This document shows positions 11,164 through 19,172 of a stretch of DNA of 64,000 bases, piece after piece (the stretch's first letter is position 1; every line of letters begins with the position of its first letter). The position numbers were made by a program, and so were the translations under genes. Source of the DNA: Cupriavidus sp. WGlv3. GTDB lineage: Bacteria; Pseudomonadota; Gammaproteobacteria; Burkholderiales; Burkholderiaceae. Below the pieces are notes generated by a model. That model was not told the DNA's origin and made no database searches. It saw only the letters and a program-made list of their open reading frames with translations. The DNA is taken from assembly GCF_023952475.1 (NCBI RefSeq), contig NZ_JALHRX010000023.1, forward strand, positions 1 to 64,000. The letters are read 5' to 3'.

Positions 11164-11775
11164 TCAGGGCAGCGCGACCTTGATGCCGAGCCCGACGAAG
11201 ATAGCCCCGGCAGCGCGGTCCAGCCAGCGCCCGGTGGCCGGCCGGCGGCGCAGCCAGGCGCCCAGCCAGCCCGCGCACAGCCCGAACAGCGAGAACACCA
11301 CCGCGGTCTGCAGCATGAAGACCACGCCCAGCAGCAGGAACTGCAGGCCGGGATGCGCGGCATCGGCGCGCACGAACTGCGGCAGGAACACCAGGAAGAA
11401 CAGCGTCACCTTGGGGTTCAGCATGTTGCCCAGCACGCTCTGGCGGAACACGCGCGCGAGCGGCACGGCATCGACCTCGCCACCTTGCGCCAGCCCGCCC
11501 TTCGCGCGCAGCGCCTGGATACCGATCCAGATCAGGTAGGCGGCGCCGGCGTACTTGATCAGCTGGAAGGCCAGCGGCGAAGAACGCAGCACCGCGGCCA
11601 GCCCTACCGCGGCGATCACGGTATGGAACAGGCAGCCGACCGAAAAGCCGAGCGCCGCCACCAGCCCGGCGCGGCGCCCCTGCGCCATGCCGCGCGCCAG
11701 CACCTGCAGGTTGTCCGGCCCCGGGGCCACGGTCACGGCGACGGAGGTCAGCAGGAACAGCAGCAGGTCAGGCAT
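11164..11775 (-). CDS. LysE-family amino acid or metabolite exporter
   Basis: Inner-membrane exporter of 203 residues with about six hydrophobic helices. The family signature is at the N terminus: SVAVTVAPGPDNLQVLARGMAQGRRAG, equivalent to the PGP motif of LysE/RhtB proteins. GNMLNPKVTLFFLVFLPQF is the second family hallmark. Substrates in this family are basic or neutral amino acids, homoserine lactone-like compounds or related molecules; this copy cannot be assigned. It is followed on the same strand by the Na/Pi gene after 210 bases and preceded by apt. Confidence 0.88.
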   Translation of the reverse strand: MPDLLLFLLTSVAVTVAPGPDNLQVLARGMAQGRRAGLVAALGFSVGCLFHTVIAAVGLAAVLRSSPLAFQLIKYAGAAYLIWIGIQALRAKGGLAQGGEVDAVPLARVFRQSVLGNMLNPKVTLFFLVFLPQFVRADAAHPGLQFLLLGVVFMLQTAVVFSLFGLCAGWLGAWLRRRPATGRWLDRAAGAIFVGLGIKVALP

Positions 11776-11815
11776 GAAGACTCCTTGCGTGGATCTTTAC
11801 GCGGGCGCGCATCGC

Positions 11816-12388
11816 TCAGTGCCCCTCGAACTTGCACACGGTGAACAGCGGCAGCCCGGCACCGTGCAGCAGCTTCGATCCGCCCAGCTCGGGCAGGTCG
11901 ACGATGGCGGCGCCTTCGACCACGGTCGCGCCCAGGCGCTCGAGCAGCTTGCGCCCCGCCATCATGGTGCCGCCGGTGGCGATCAGGTCGTCGACCAGCA
12001 GCACGCGGTCGCCGGCCTTGCAGGCGTCGGCGTGGATCTCGACCGTGGCGCTGCCGTATTCCAGTTCGTATTCCTCGGCCACGGTCTGGAACGGCAGCTT
12101 GCCCTTCTTGCGGATCGGCACGAAGCCGAGGTTCAGCTCGTAAGCGACGATCGCGCCCAGGATAAAGCCGCGCGCATCGATGCCCGCGACCAGGTCCAGC
12201 TGCGCGTCCATATAGCGGTGCACGAAGACGTCGATCAGCACACGCAGGGTCTTGGGATCCTGCAGCAGCGGCGTGATGTCGCGGAACATCACGCCAGGCT
12301 GGGGCCAGTCCGGCACGGTCCGGATGCGGTCGCGCAGGTAGCCGGTGACGTCGCCGAGGTCGGGGGACTGGATGAGGGAATCTGCCAT
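11816..12388 (-). CDS. apt: Adenine phosphoribosyltransferase
   Basis: Purine salvage enzyme: adenine plus PRPP gives AMP and pyrophosphate, in the cytoplasm. At 190 residues it is close to the family's ~180. The PRPP-binding motif is VLLVDDLIATGGTMMAG. PGVMFRDITPLLQDPKTL near the N terminus and AGIDARGFILGAIVAYEL are typical apt segments. The ATG at 12388 begins MADSLIQSPD. It is divergent from the DJ-1/PfpI gene, with 217 bases between the starts that hold operator-like repeats. Confidence 0.97.
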   Translation of the reverse strand: MADSLIQSPDLGDVTGYLRDRIRTVPDWPQPGVMFRDITPLLQDPKTLRVLIDVFVHRYMDAQLDLVAGIDARGFILGAIVAYELNLGFVPIRKKGKLPFQTVAEEYELEYGSATVEIHADACKAGDRVLLVDDLIATGGTMMAGRKLLERLGATVVEGAAIVDLPELGGSKLLHGAGLPLFTVCKFEGH

Positions 12389-12465
12389 AGGGATCGGGAA
12401 GATGGGCGCGCGGCGCGCCGGTCAGAAAGCGGTGGCGGCGACATGCGGACGGCGCGGCAAGCCGG

Positions 12466-12494
12466 CGTGGTAACCCGTGGTAACCCATTACCAC
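12466..12494. repeat. Operator-like repeats between apt and the DJ-1/PfpI gene
   Basis: Three copies of GTGGTAA lie within 28 bases: forward at 12467-12473, forward at 12477-12483, and inverted (TTACCAC) at 12488-12494. The last two form a perfect 7-bp inverted repeat around CCCA, and the first two are a 10-base tandem direct repeat. Placement between divergent starts suggests a protein-binding site, but the factor is unknown. Confidence 0.5.
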
Positions 12495-12605
12495 CCGCGC
12501 CGCCGGGGCGCCCAGCACAATGGTCCTGCCGGCCGGACGGGCTGCCCGCGCCGGCTTGCCGCGTCCGGCACCCGCCGGACACCCGTAACCATACAGGAGA
12601 CCACG

Positions 12606-13184
12606 ATGGCAAAAAAGATTCTGATGCTGGTGGGCGACTACGCCGAGGACTACGAAACCATGGTGCCGTTCCAGGCGCTGCAGATGGTGGGCCACAACGT
12701 CGATGCCGTGTGTCCCGACAAGCGGGCGGGCGACGCGTGCGCCACCGCGATCCATGATTTCGAGGGCGACCAGACCTACAGCGAGAAGCGCGGCCACAAC
12801 TTCACCCTCAATGCCACCTTTGCCGAGATCGACCTGGCCGGCTACGACGCGCTGGTCATCCCGGGCGGGCGCGCCCCCGAATACCTGCGCCTGAACGCGC
12901 GCGTGCTGGAGATCGTGCGGCACTTCGCCCAGGCCGGCAAGCCGATTGCCGCGGTGTGCCATGGCGCCCAGCTGCTGGCTGCCGCGGGCGTGCTGGAGGG
13001 CAAGACCTGCTCCGCCTACCCGGCCTGCGCGCCGGAAGTGAAGCTGGCCGGCGGCACCTATGCCGAGATCGCGGTCGACCAGGCCCACACCGACGGCAAC
13101 CTCGTCACTGCCCCGGCCTGGCCGGCGCATCCGGCCTGGCTGGCGCAGTTTCTTGCGGTGCTGGGCACGCGGATCGTACATTAG
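12606..13184 (+). CDS. DJ-1/PfpI family protein
   Basis: Class-I glutamine-amidotransferase-like fold of 192 residues. The nucleophile elbow is AAVCHGAQLL, with Cys118 and His119, and the oxyanion and acidic parts are in VIPGGRAPEYLR. These fit the DJ-1/PfpI/YhbO group: stress-protective proteins with proposed deglycase, chaperone or protease activities. The DGNLVTAPAWPAHPAWLAQFL end is typical of the PfpI subgroup. It is cytoplasmic, with no signal peptide. The start has an AGGAG ribosome binding site at 12595-12599. Exact activity is unknown. Confidence 0.88.
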   Translation: MAKKILMLVGDYAEDYETMVPFQALQMVGHNVDAVCPDKRAGDACATAIHDFEGDQTYSEKRGHNFTLNATFAEIDLAGYDALVIPGGRAPEYLRLNARVLEIVRHFAQAGKPIAAVCHGAQLLAAAGVLEGKTCSAYPACAPEVKLAGGTYAEIAVDQAHTDGNLVTAPAWPAHPAWLAQFLAVLGTRIVH

Positions 13185-13280
13185 TGCTTTCCGCACGCGG
13201 CGCCCCCACGCGTGATGCATGGCTTGCCGAGGCCGGCCATGCACAGCCTGCCGGCCGCGCCGCCCGCCAGGGAGCCCTTG

Positions 13281-13655
13281 ATGTGTGAAATCTTTATCCG
13301 CGCCAATCCGGCGTCTTACCAGAGCCAGTCGCGCTCGCTGCGCCTGCACGGCGCGGCCACCAGCATCCGCCTGGAAAGCCTGTTCTGGGAAGTGCTGGAA
13401 GAACTGGCGCAGCGCGACGGCATGACCGTCAACCAGCTGATCACGCGCCTGCACGACGAACTGACCGAACACCGCGGCAGCGAGGCGGTGGCGGGCAACT
13501 TCTCGTCCTTCCTGCGGGTGTGCTGCCTGCGCTACCTGATGCTGCAGGGCGAGGGGCGCATCCCGGCCGATCGCGAGGTGCCGATCCGCTCGCTGGACCC
13601 GCGCGCGGTGCTCGACAACCTGCCGGAGTCCTGGGTCGAGCCGCGCCCGCACTAA
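13281..13655 (+). CDS. Ribbon-helix-helix domain protein
   Basis: Protein of 124 residues. The segment RSLRLHGAATSIRLESLFWEVLEELAQRDGMTVNQLITRLHDEL is a ribbon-helix-helix fold (RHH_4 type). The remaining half (NFSSFLRVCCLRYLML onward) is helical. Such proteins are usually DNA-binding dimers, but RHH_4 members, common in alpha- and betaproteobacteria, are poorly characterised. The ATG at 13281 (MCEIFIRANP) was chosen because the conserved sequence begins there; the frame is open 23 codons upstream. It is convergent with the Kef-type gene. The target is unknown. Confidence 0.75.
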   Translation: MCEIFIRANPASYQSQSRSLRLHGAATSIRLESLFWEVLEELAQRDGMTVNQLITRLHDELTEHRGSEAVAGNFSSFLRVCCLRYLMLQGEGRIPADREVPIRSLDPRAVLDNLPESWVEPRPH

Positions 13656-13683
13656 GGCTTGCTGCGGCGCCAGATCCGGGTGC

Positions 13684-15663
13684 TCAGCCGTTCAGGATGC
13701 GCGTCTCGGCGGCCTCGAGCGCCTCGGGCGGGCCGCGCAGCACGACGATATCGCCGGGCTCCAGCACGGTTTCGGGCTGCGGATCGAAGGCGCGGATGCC
13801 GCGCCGGCGCACCGCGGTCACCTCGACCCCGATGCGCTCCAGCCCCAGCACGCCCAGGCGCCTGCCCACCGCGGTGGATTGCGGGCCGAGCGACACCGAA
13901 TGCAGCCGCACCGAGTCGCGCTCGACCATGTCCTCTTCGTCGTCGCGCCCGTGGAAATAGCCGCGCAGCAGGCTGTAGCGCGCGTCGCGCGCCTGCTGCA
14001 CGCCGCGCACCACCCGGCGCATCGGCACGCCCAGCAGCACCAGTGCGTGCGACGCCAGCATCAGGCTGCCTTCGATGATCTCGGGCACCACTTCGGTGGC
14101 GCCGGCCTTCTGCAGCGTGTCGAGCTCGGAATCGTCGACCGTGCGCACGATCACCGGCAGCGCCGGCGCCAGCTCCTGCACATGGTGCAGCACCTTCAGC
14201 GCCGACGGCGTGTTGGCATAGGTCACGATCACCGCGGCGGCGCGGTGCAGGCCCGCGGCGATCAGCGCCTCGCGCCGGCCCGCGTCGCCGTAGACCACGG
14301 TATCGCCAGCGGCCGCGGCCTCGCGCACGCGGTCGGGGTCCAGGTCGAGCGCCACGTAGTTGATGCCCTCGCGCTCCAGCATGTGCGCCAGGTTCTGCCC
14401 GCTGCGGCCGAAGCCGCAGATGATGGCGTGCTTCTCGGTCTGCAGGCTCTGCGCGGCGATGCGGGTCATGTTGAGCGACTGCATCAGCCATTCGTTGGCG
14501 GCAAAGCGCAGCACGATGGCGTCGCTGTACTGGATCAGGAACGGTGCCGCCAGCATCGACAGCAGCATCGACGCCAGGATCACCTGGATCAGCACCGGGT
14601 CGACCAGGTTCAGGCCGTCGATCTGGTTCAGCAGCACGAAGCCGAACTCGCCCGCCTGCGCCAGCCCCAGCCCGGTGCGGATGGCCACGCCCTGGCGCGA
14701 GCCGAACACGCGTGCCAGCGCCGCGATCAGCACCAGCTTGAACAGCACCGGCACCACCAGCAGCGCCAGCACCAGCCAGATATGGTCGAGCACCACGCGG
14801 ATATTGAGCAGCATGCCGATGGTGACGAAGAACAGCCCCAGCAGCACGTCGCGGAACGGCTTGATGTCTTCCTCCACCTGGTGGCGGTAGGGCGTCTCGG
14901 AGATCAGCATGCCCGCCATGAAGGCGCCCAGCGCCATCGACAGGCCCAGCCGCTCGGTCAGCGCCGCCATGCCCAGCGTGACCAGCAGCAGGTTCAGCAT
15001 GAACAGTTCCTGCGAGCGGCGCGCGGCAACCACATGGAACCAGCGGCTCATCAGGCGCTGCCCCAGGAAGAAGATCGCGCCCAGCGCCACCACGATCTTG
15101 AGCGTGGCCAGGCCGAGCGCCATCACCAGGTCGCCCGGATCGCGCGACAGCGCCGGGATCACGATCAGCAGCGGCACCACTGCCAGGTCCTGGAACAGCA
15201 GGATGCTGATGATGTTGCGCCCGTGCTCGCTCTCCAGCTCCATGCGCTCGGACAGCATCTTGGACACGATCGCGGTGGAAGACATGGCCAGGGCCCCGCC
15301 CAGCGCCACCGAGGCCTGCCACGACAACGGGAACAGCCAGTTGAAGGCCCAGCTGGCCGGCACCACCGCCAGCATCGACAGCACCACCTGCGAGCCGCCC
15401 AGGCCGAACACCAGCCGCTTCATCGCGCGCAGCTTGGCCAGGCTGAATTCCAGCCCGATCGAGAACATCAGGAAGACCACGCCGAATTCGGCCAGGTACT
15501 TGGTCTGCGCGGTGTCGCTGGCCAGCCCCAGCGCATGCGGCCCGATCAGGATGCCGACGGCGAGGTAGCCCAGCATCGGCGGCAGCTGCAGCATGCGGAA
15601 CGCGACCACGCCGAACACGGCGGCGGCCAGTAGCACCAGGGTCAGTTCCAGCGGAGAATGCAT
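13684..15663 (-). CDS. Kef/YbaL-type cation:proton antiporter with TrkA domains
   Basis: CPA2-family monovalent cation:proton antiporter of 659 residues. About twelve transmembrane helices occupy residues 1-385 (LAVGILIGPHALGL, FLMFSIGLEFSLAKLRAM, SSTAIVSKML). Then comes a TrkA-N/RCK nucleotide-binding domain (AIICGFGRSGQNLAHMLE, about residues 410-530) and a C-terminal TrkA-C domain ending ETRILNG. The domain order matches KefB/KefC and YbaL. KefB/C are glutathione-gated potassium efflux systems, but the glutathione-gating loop cannot be confirmed here and no KefF/KefG ancillary gene is adjacent. It is divergent from kdsD by 143 bases. Confidence 0.9.
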   Translation of the reverse strand: MHSPLELTLVLLAAAVFGVVAFRMLQLPPMLGYLAVGILIGPHALGLASDTAQTKYLAEFGVVFLMFSIGLEFSLAKLRAMKRLVFGLGGSQVVLSMLAVVPASWAFNWLFPLSWQASVALGGALAMSSTAIVSKMLSERMELESEHGRNIISILLFQDLAVVPLLIVIPALSRDPGDLVMALGLATLKIVVALGAIFFLGQRLMSRWFHVVAARRSQELFMLNLLLVTLGMAALTERLGLSMALGAFMAGMLISETPYRHQVEEDIKPFRDVLLGLFFVTIGMLLNIRVVLDHIWLVLALLVVPVLFKLVLIAALARVFGSRQGVAIRTGLGLAQAGEFGFVLLNQIDGLNLVDPVLIQVILASMLLSMLAAPFLIQYSDAIVLRFAANEWLMQSLNMTRIAAQSLQTEKHAIICGFGRSGQNLAHMLEREGINYVALDLDPDRVREAAAAGDTVVYGDAGRREALIAAGLHRAAAVIVTYANTPSALKVLHHVQELAPALPVIVRTVDDSELDTLQKAGATEVVPEIIEGSLMLASHALVLLGVPMRRVVRGVQQARDARYSLLRGYFHGRDDEEDMVERDSVRLHSVSLGPQSTAVGRRLGVLGLERIGVEVTAVRRRGIRAFDPQPETVLEPGDIVVLRGPPEALEAAETRILNG

Positions 15664-15806
15664 CAGACGGTCAGGGTGACCGGCAAGGCGCGCGGCCGAC
15701 CCGGCACGGGCACCCTGCCGGCGGAAATACGGCGAGCACGGGCGAGCGCGACGCGCGCCGTGGGTCGGCCAAGGTGCGGTCGCATTCGTTGGTATACTTC
15801 GTCGCC

Positions 15807-16790
15807 ATGATAGCTAATTTCGATGCGGATCGAGCACTCAGGCTCGCCCGCGACACGCTCCAGACCGAAGCCGATGCGGTTTCCGCACTTTCCGGCCGCT
15901 TGAACGGCGACTTTGCCCATGCCGTGCAGCTGATCCTGCAATGCACCGGGCGCGTGGTCGTTTCCGGCATCGGCAAGTCGGGCCATATCGGCCGCAAGGT
16001 CGCGGCCACGCTGGCCTCGACCGGCACTCCCGCGTTCTTCGTGCACCCCGCCGAAGCCAGCCACGGCGACCTCGGCATGGTCACGCGCGACGACGTGCTG
16101 ATCGCCTTCTCCAATTCCGGCGAGACCGGCGAGCTGCTGTCGATCATCCCGATCGTCAAGCGCATCGGCGCACGCCTGATCTCGGTCACCGGCAATCCGG
16201 ACTCCAACCTCGCCAAGCTCGCCGACGTCCACCTGGACGCGGCGGTCGAGAAGGAAGCCTGCCCGCTGAACCTGGCCCCGACCGCCAGCACCACCGCCGC
16301 GCTGGCGCTGGGCGACGCGCTCGCGGTGGCGGTGCTCGATGCGCGCGGCTTCGGCGAGGAAGACTTTGCCCGCTCGCACCCCGGCGGCGCGCTCGGGCGC
16401 AAGCTGCTGACCCACGTGCGCGACGTGATGCGCACCGGCAACGCCGTGCCCGAGGTGCGCGAGAGCACGCCGCTGGCCCAGGCGCTGATGGAAATCACGC
16501 GCAAGGGCATGGCCATGACCGCGGTGGTGGATACCGACGGGCGCGCCATCGGCGTGTTCACCGACGGCGACCTGCGCCGCCTGCTGGAAACCCCGCGCGA
16601 CTGGAAGACCGTGCCGATCGGCGAGGTCATGCACCGCAACCCGCACGTGGTCAACCAGGACCAGCTGGCGGTGGAAGCCGTGCAGGTGATGGAAGCCAAC
16701 CGCATCAACCAGCTGCTGGTGGTGGACGACGACGGGCGCCTGACCGGCGCACTGCATATCCACGACCTGACCCGCGCCAAGGTCATCTGA
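15807..16790 (+). CDS. kdsD: D-arabinose-5-phosphate isomerase
   Basis: Converts ribulose 5-phosphate to arabinose 5-phosphate, the first step to Kdo for LPS. At 327 residues it is the family length. An N-terminal SIS domain (VVSGIGKSGHIGRKVAATLAST, then IAFSNSGETGELL) is followed by two CBS domains (AMTAVVDTDGRAIGVFTDGDL and NQLLVVDDDGRLTGALHIHDL). The ATG at 15807 was chosen over the upstream one because MIANFDADRALRLARDTL is the conserved start. A TATACT hexamer at 15793-15798 would put transcription start almost at the ATG, so the main promoter may be elsewhere. It heads a rightward gene block with lptC, lptA and lptB; the usual kdsC between kdsD and lptC is absent. Confidence 0.95.
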   Translation: MIANFDADRALRLARDTLQTEADAVSALSGRLNGDFAHAVQLILQCTGRVVVSGIGKSGHIGRKVAATLASTGTPAFFVHPAEASHGDLGMVTRDDVLIAFSNSGETGELLSIIPIVKRIGARLISVTGNPDSNLAKLADVHLDAAVEKEACPLNLAPTASTTAALALGDALAVAVLDARGFGEEDFARSHPGGALGRKLLTHVRDVMRTGNAVPEVRESTPLAQALMEITRKGMAMTAVVDTDGRAIGVFTDGDLRRLLETPRDWKTVPIGEVMHRNPHVVNQDQLAVEAVQVMEANRINQLLVVDDDGRLTGALHIHDLTRAKVI

Positions 16791-16836
16791 GCCGGCGCGC
16801 CACCGACGGCACCAGCAGCACAACGCCAAGGACACC

Positions 16837-17466
16837 ATGCAGGCACTTCTCGCCTCCCTCAGCGGCATCGTCATGCGGCTGCTGCCGCTGCTGCTGATGG
16901 CCATCGTGGCGGGCAGCACGTTCTGGCTGGTCCAGATCAACTCCCCCAAGGAAGACCAGGCCGCGCAGACCGCCAAGAAGCACGAGCCCGACTACTTCAT
17001 GGACCGCTTCTCGGCCACCGAGCTGGCGCCCGACGGCAGCACCAAGATCCGCTTCACCGGCGAGCGCATGGTCCATTTCGAGGACGACCAGACCTACGAG
17101 GTCACGCGCCCCGCGATGCGCGCCTACGAGCCGGACCGCCCGCCGGTGACCGCGCGCGCCGACATCGGCCGCATGAACGCCGAAGGCACGGTGATCGACC
17201 TGTACGGCAATGGCTACGTGCTGCGCCAGCAGGGCAAGGATCCGTCGAAGGATCCGCAGCTGACCGCGGCATCGAGCTACTTCCAGCTGCTGGTCAATGA
17301 CGACATCGTCAAGACCGACAAGCCCGTCAAGCTGACGCGCGGCCCCTCGGTCATGACCGCCAACGGACTGATCTTCAACAACGTCACCCGCGAAGTACAA
17401 TTGCTCGGCAATGTACGCGGCACCATCATCACCGGGCCGTCCCCGGGTCGTGCGCCAGGGTCCTGA
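16837..17466 (+). CDS. lptC: LPS export protein LptC
   Basis: Bitopic inner-membrane component of the Lpt bridge; it receives LPS from LptB2FG and hands it to LptA. At 209 residues it has one N-terminal transmembrane helix (about residues 13-33, MRLLPLLLMAIVAG onward) and then a periplasmic beta-jellyroll. The jellyroll ends with GLIFNNVTREVQLLGNVRG, typical of LptC (DUF1239). It lies 46 bases after kdsD. The spacing to lptA and the shared direction indicate one operon. The last residues are Pro/Gly-rich and unremarkable. Confidence 0.93.
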   Translation: MQALLASLSGIVMRLLPLLLMAIVAGSTFWLVQINSPKEDQAAQTAKKHEPDYFMDRFSATELAPDGSTKIRFTGERMVHFEDDQTYEVTRPAMRAYEPDRPPVTARADIGRMNAEGTVIDLYGNGYVLRQQGKDPSKDPQLTAASSYFQLLVNDDIVKTDKPVKLTRGPSVMTANGLIFNNVTREVQLLGNVRGTIITGPSPGRAPGS

Positions 17467-17595
17467 CTCCCGGTCCGGCGCAGCCGCGCACGCGGTGCCG
17501 GCCGGCACGGCCCCGCACCGCGCGCGCCGCGCGTGCCAAAGTCCGCGCAAACCGCACCACCACGCATCCAGACGCCCTCAAGCAACCCTGCCAAC

Positions 17596-18240
17596 ATGAC
17601 TGCTTCCCTGACGACATCGTCCCGTCGACGCACCGCCCCGGCCCTGCTCGCGCTGGCCCTGGCCTTCGGCCTGCTGGCCCAGCCCGCCCTTGCCGAGCGC
17701 GCGGACCGCGACAAGCCGATGGTGCTCGAGGCGGATAACGCCAGCTATGACGACGTCAAGCAGATCTATACACTGACCGGCAACGTGGTGCTGACCAAGG
17801 GCACCATGATCCTGAAGTCCGACGCCGCCGAACTGCGCACCGATCCCGAGGGCTACCAGTTCGCCGTGGCCACCTCGAAGCCGGGCAGGCAGGCCTATAT
17901 CCGCCAGAAGCGCGAGGGTGTCGACGAATACATCGACGGCTGGGGCGACCGCATCGAGTACGACGGCAAGCAGGAATTCTCCAAGCTGATCGGCAATGCC
18001 CGCATGGCGCGGCTGCAGGGCGCCAAGCTGGTCGACGAGATCCGCGGCGCGGTGCTGACCTACGACAGCCGCAAGGAACTCTATACCGCGGCGGGCGGCG
18101 GCAGCGGCGATGCCGCCGCCGCCAACCCGTCCGGCCGCGTGCGCGCGGTGCTGTCGCCGCGCCAGGACCAGAAGTCCGGCACCGCAGGCGGCTCGCCGCT
18201 GGACCTGAAGTCGGCGCCCGCGCCCGCCAACAAACCCTGA
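17596..18240 (+). CDS. lptA: LPS transport periplasmic protein LptA
   Basis: Periplasmic LPS bridge protein of 214 residues. The signal peptide covers residues 1-34 (TSSRRRTAPALLALALAFGLLAQPALA). The OstA/LptA jellyroll follows: KPMVLEADNASYDDVKQIYTLTGNV, then LTKGTMILKSDAAEL. The C-terminal ~40 residues are low-complexity (Gly, Ala, Pro). The ATG at 17596 was chosen because it opens the signal peptide; the frame starts 21 codons earlier without a good ribosome binding site. It is followed by lptB after 8 bases. Confidence 0.94.
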   Translation: MTASLTTSSRRRTAPALLALALAFGLLAQPALAERADRDKPMVLEADNASYDDVKQIYTLTGNVVLTKGTMILKSDAAELRTDPEGYQFAVATSKPGRQAYIRQKREGVDEYIDGWGDRIEYDGKQEFSKLIGNARMARLQGAKLVDEIRGAVLTYDSRKELYTAAGGGSGDAAAANPSGRVRAVLSPRQDQKSGTAGGSPLDLKSAPAPANKP

Positions 18241-18248
18241 CCGTACCC

Positions 18249-19049
18249 ATGACCGATACCGCCACCATTGCCGACAAGCCTGTCGTCGAAGTCAACGCCG
18301 TCCTGCCCGGCGGCAGCACGCTGGTCGTGCGCCACCTGAAGAAGCGCTATGGCTCGCGCACGGTGGTCAAGGACGTCTCGCTCGACGTCAAGAGCGGCGA
18401 GGTGGTCGGGCTGCTCGGCCCCAACGGCGCGGGCAAGACCACGTCGTTCTATATGATCGTCGGCCTGGTGGCGCTGGACGAAGGCGACATCGTGCTCGAT
18501 GGCGACCACATCAGCGGCCTGCCGATCCACGAGCGCGCGCGCATGGGGCTGTCGTACCTGCCACAGGAAGCCTCGGTGTTCCGCAAGCTCAACGTCGAGG
18601 AAAACATCCGCGCGGTGCTTGAGCTGCAGCTCGACAAGGGCAAGCCGCTGGCCAAGGCAGAGATCGAGCGCCGCCTCGATGCCCTGCTCGACGACCTGCA
18701 GATCGCGCACCTGCGCAACAATCCGGCGCTGTCGCTGTCCGGCGGCGAGCGCCGCCGCGTGGAGATCGCGCGCGCACTGGCGTCATCGCCCCGCTTCATC
18801 CTGCTCGACGAGCCCTTCGCCGGGGTGGACCCGATCGCCGTGGGCGAGATCCAGCGCATCGTCAGCTTCCTGAAGGCGCGCAATATCGGCGTGCTGATCA
18901 CCGACCACAACGTGCGCGAGACGCTCGGCATCTGCGACCACGCCTACATCATCAGCGAAGGCACGGTGCTGGCTGCCGGCCAGCCCGAAGACATCATCGC
19001 CAATGACGCCGTGCGGCGCGTCTACCTCGGCGAGAACTTCCGCATGTGA
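18249..19049 (+). CDS. lptB: LPS export ABC transporter ATP-binding protein
   Basis: ATPase that powers LPS extraction by LptB2FG. It has 266 residues, with an N-terminal extension of about 20 residues beyond E. coli LptB. Walker A is GPNGAGKTTS, the Q-loop region is YLPQEASVFRKL, the signature is LSGGERRRVEIARAL and Walker B is FILLDEPFAGVDP. The H-loop is ITDHNVRETL. lptB ends 123 bases before rpoN, the classic order in proteobacteria. Start at ATG 18249. Confidence 0.98.
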   Translation: MTDTATIADKPVVEVNAVLPGGSTLVVRHLKKRYGSRTVVKDVSLDVKSGEVVGLLGPNGAGKTTSFYMIVGLVALDEGDIVLDGDHISGLPIHERARMGLSYLPQEASVFRKLNVEENIRAVLELQLDKGKPLAKAEIERRLDALLDDLQIAHLRNNPALSLSGGERRRVEIARALASSPRFILLDEPFAGVDPIAVGEIQRIVSFLKARNIGVLITDHNVRETLGICDHAYIISEGTVLAAGQPEDIIANDAVRRVYLGENFRM

Positions 19050-19172
19050 CAAGACGGCTGCCCGGCGCGGGCCGCCATGGCCGCGCGGCGGGGAGAGCCA
19101 GCGGCGATCACGGCGCATAAGCGATAGCAATTTCCGTTCCAACATCGGAAAGATGCGCATAAAATAGGTCGC

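Noticed and set aside
13879..15633. Open frame of about 580 codons antisense to the Kef-type antiporter
   Set aside because: Same shadow pattern (His/Gln/Arg-rich), while the opposite strand has a perfect antiporter.
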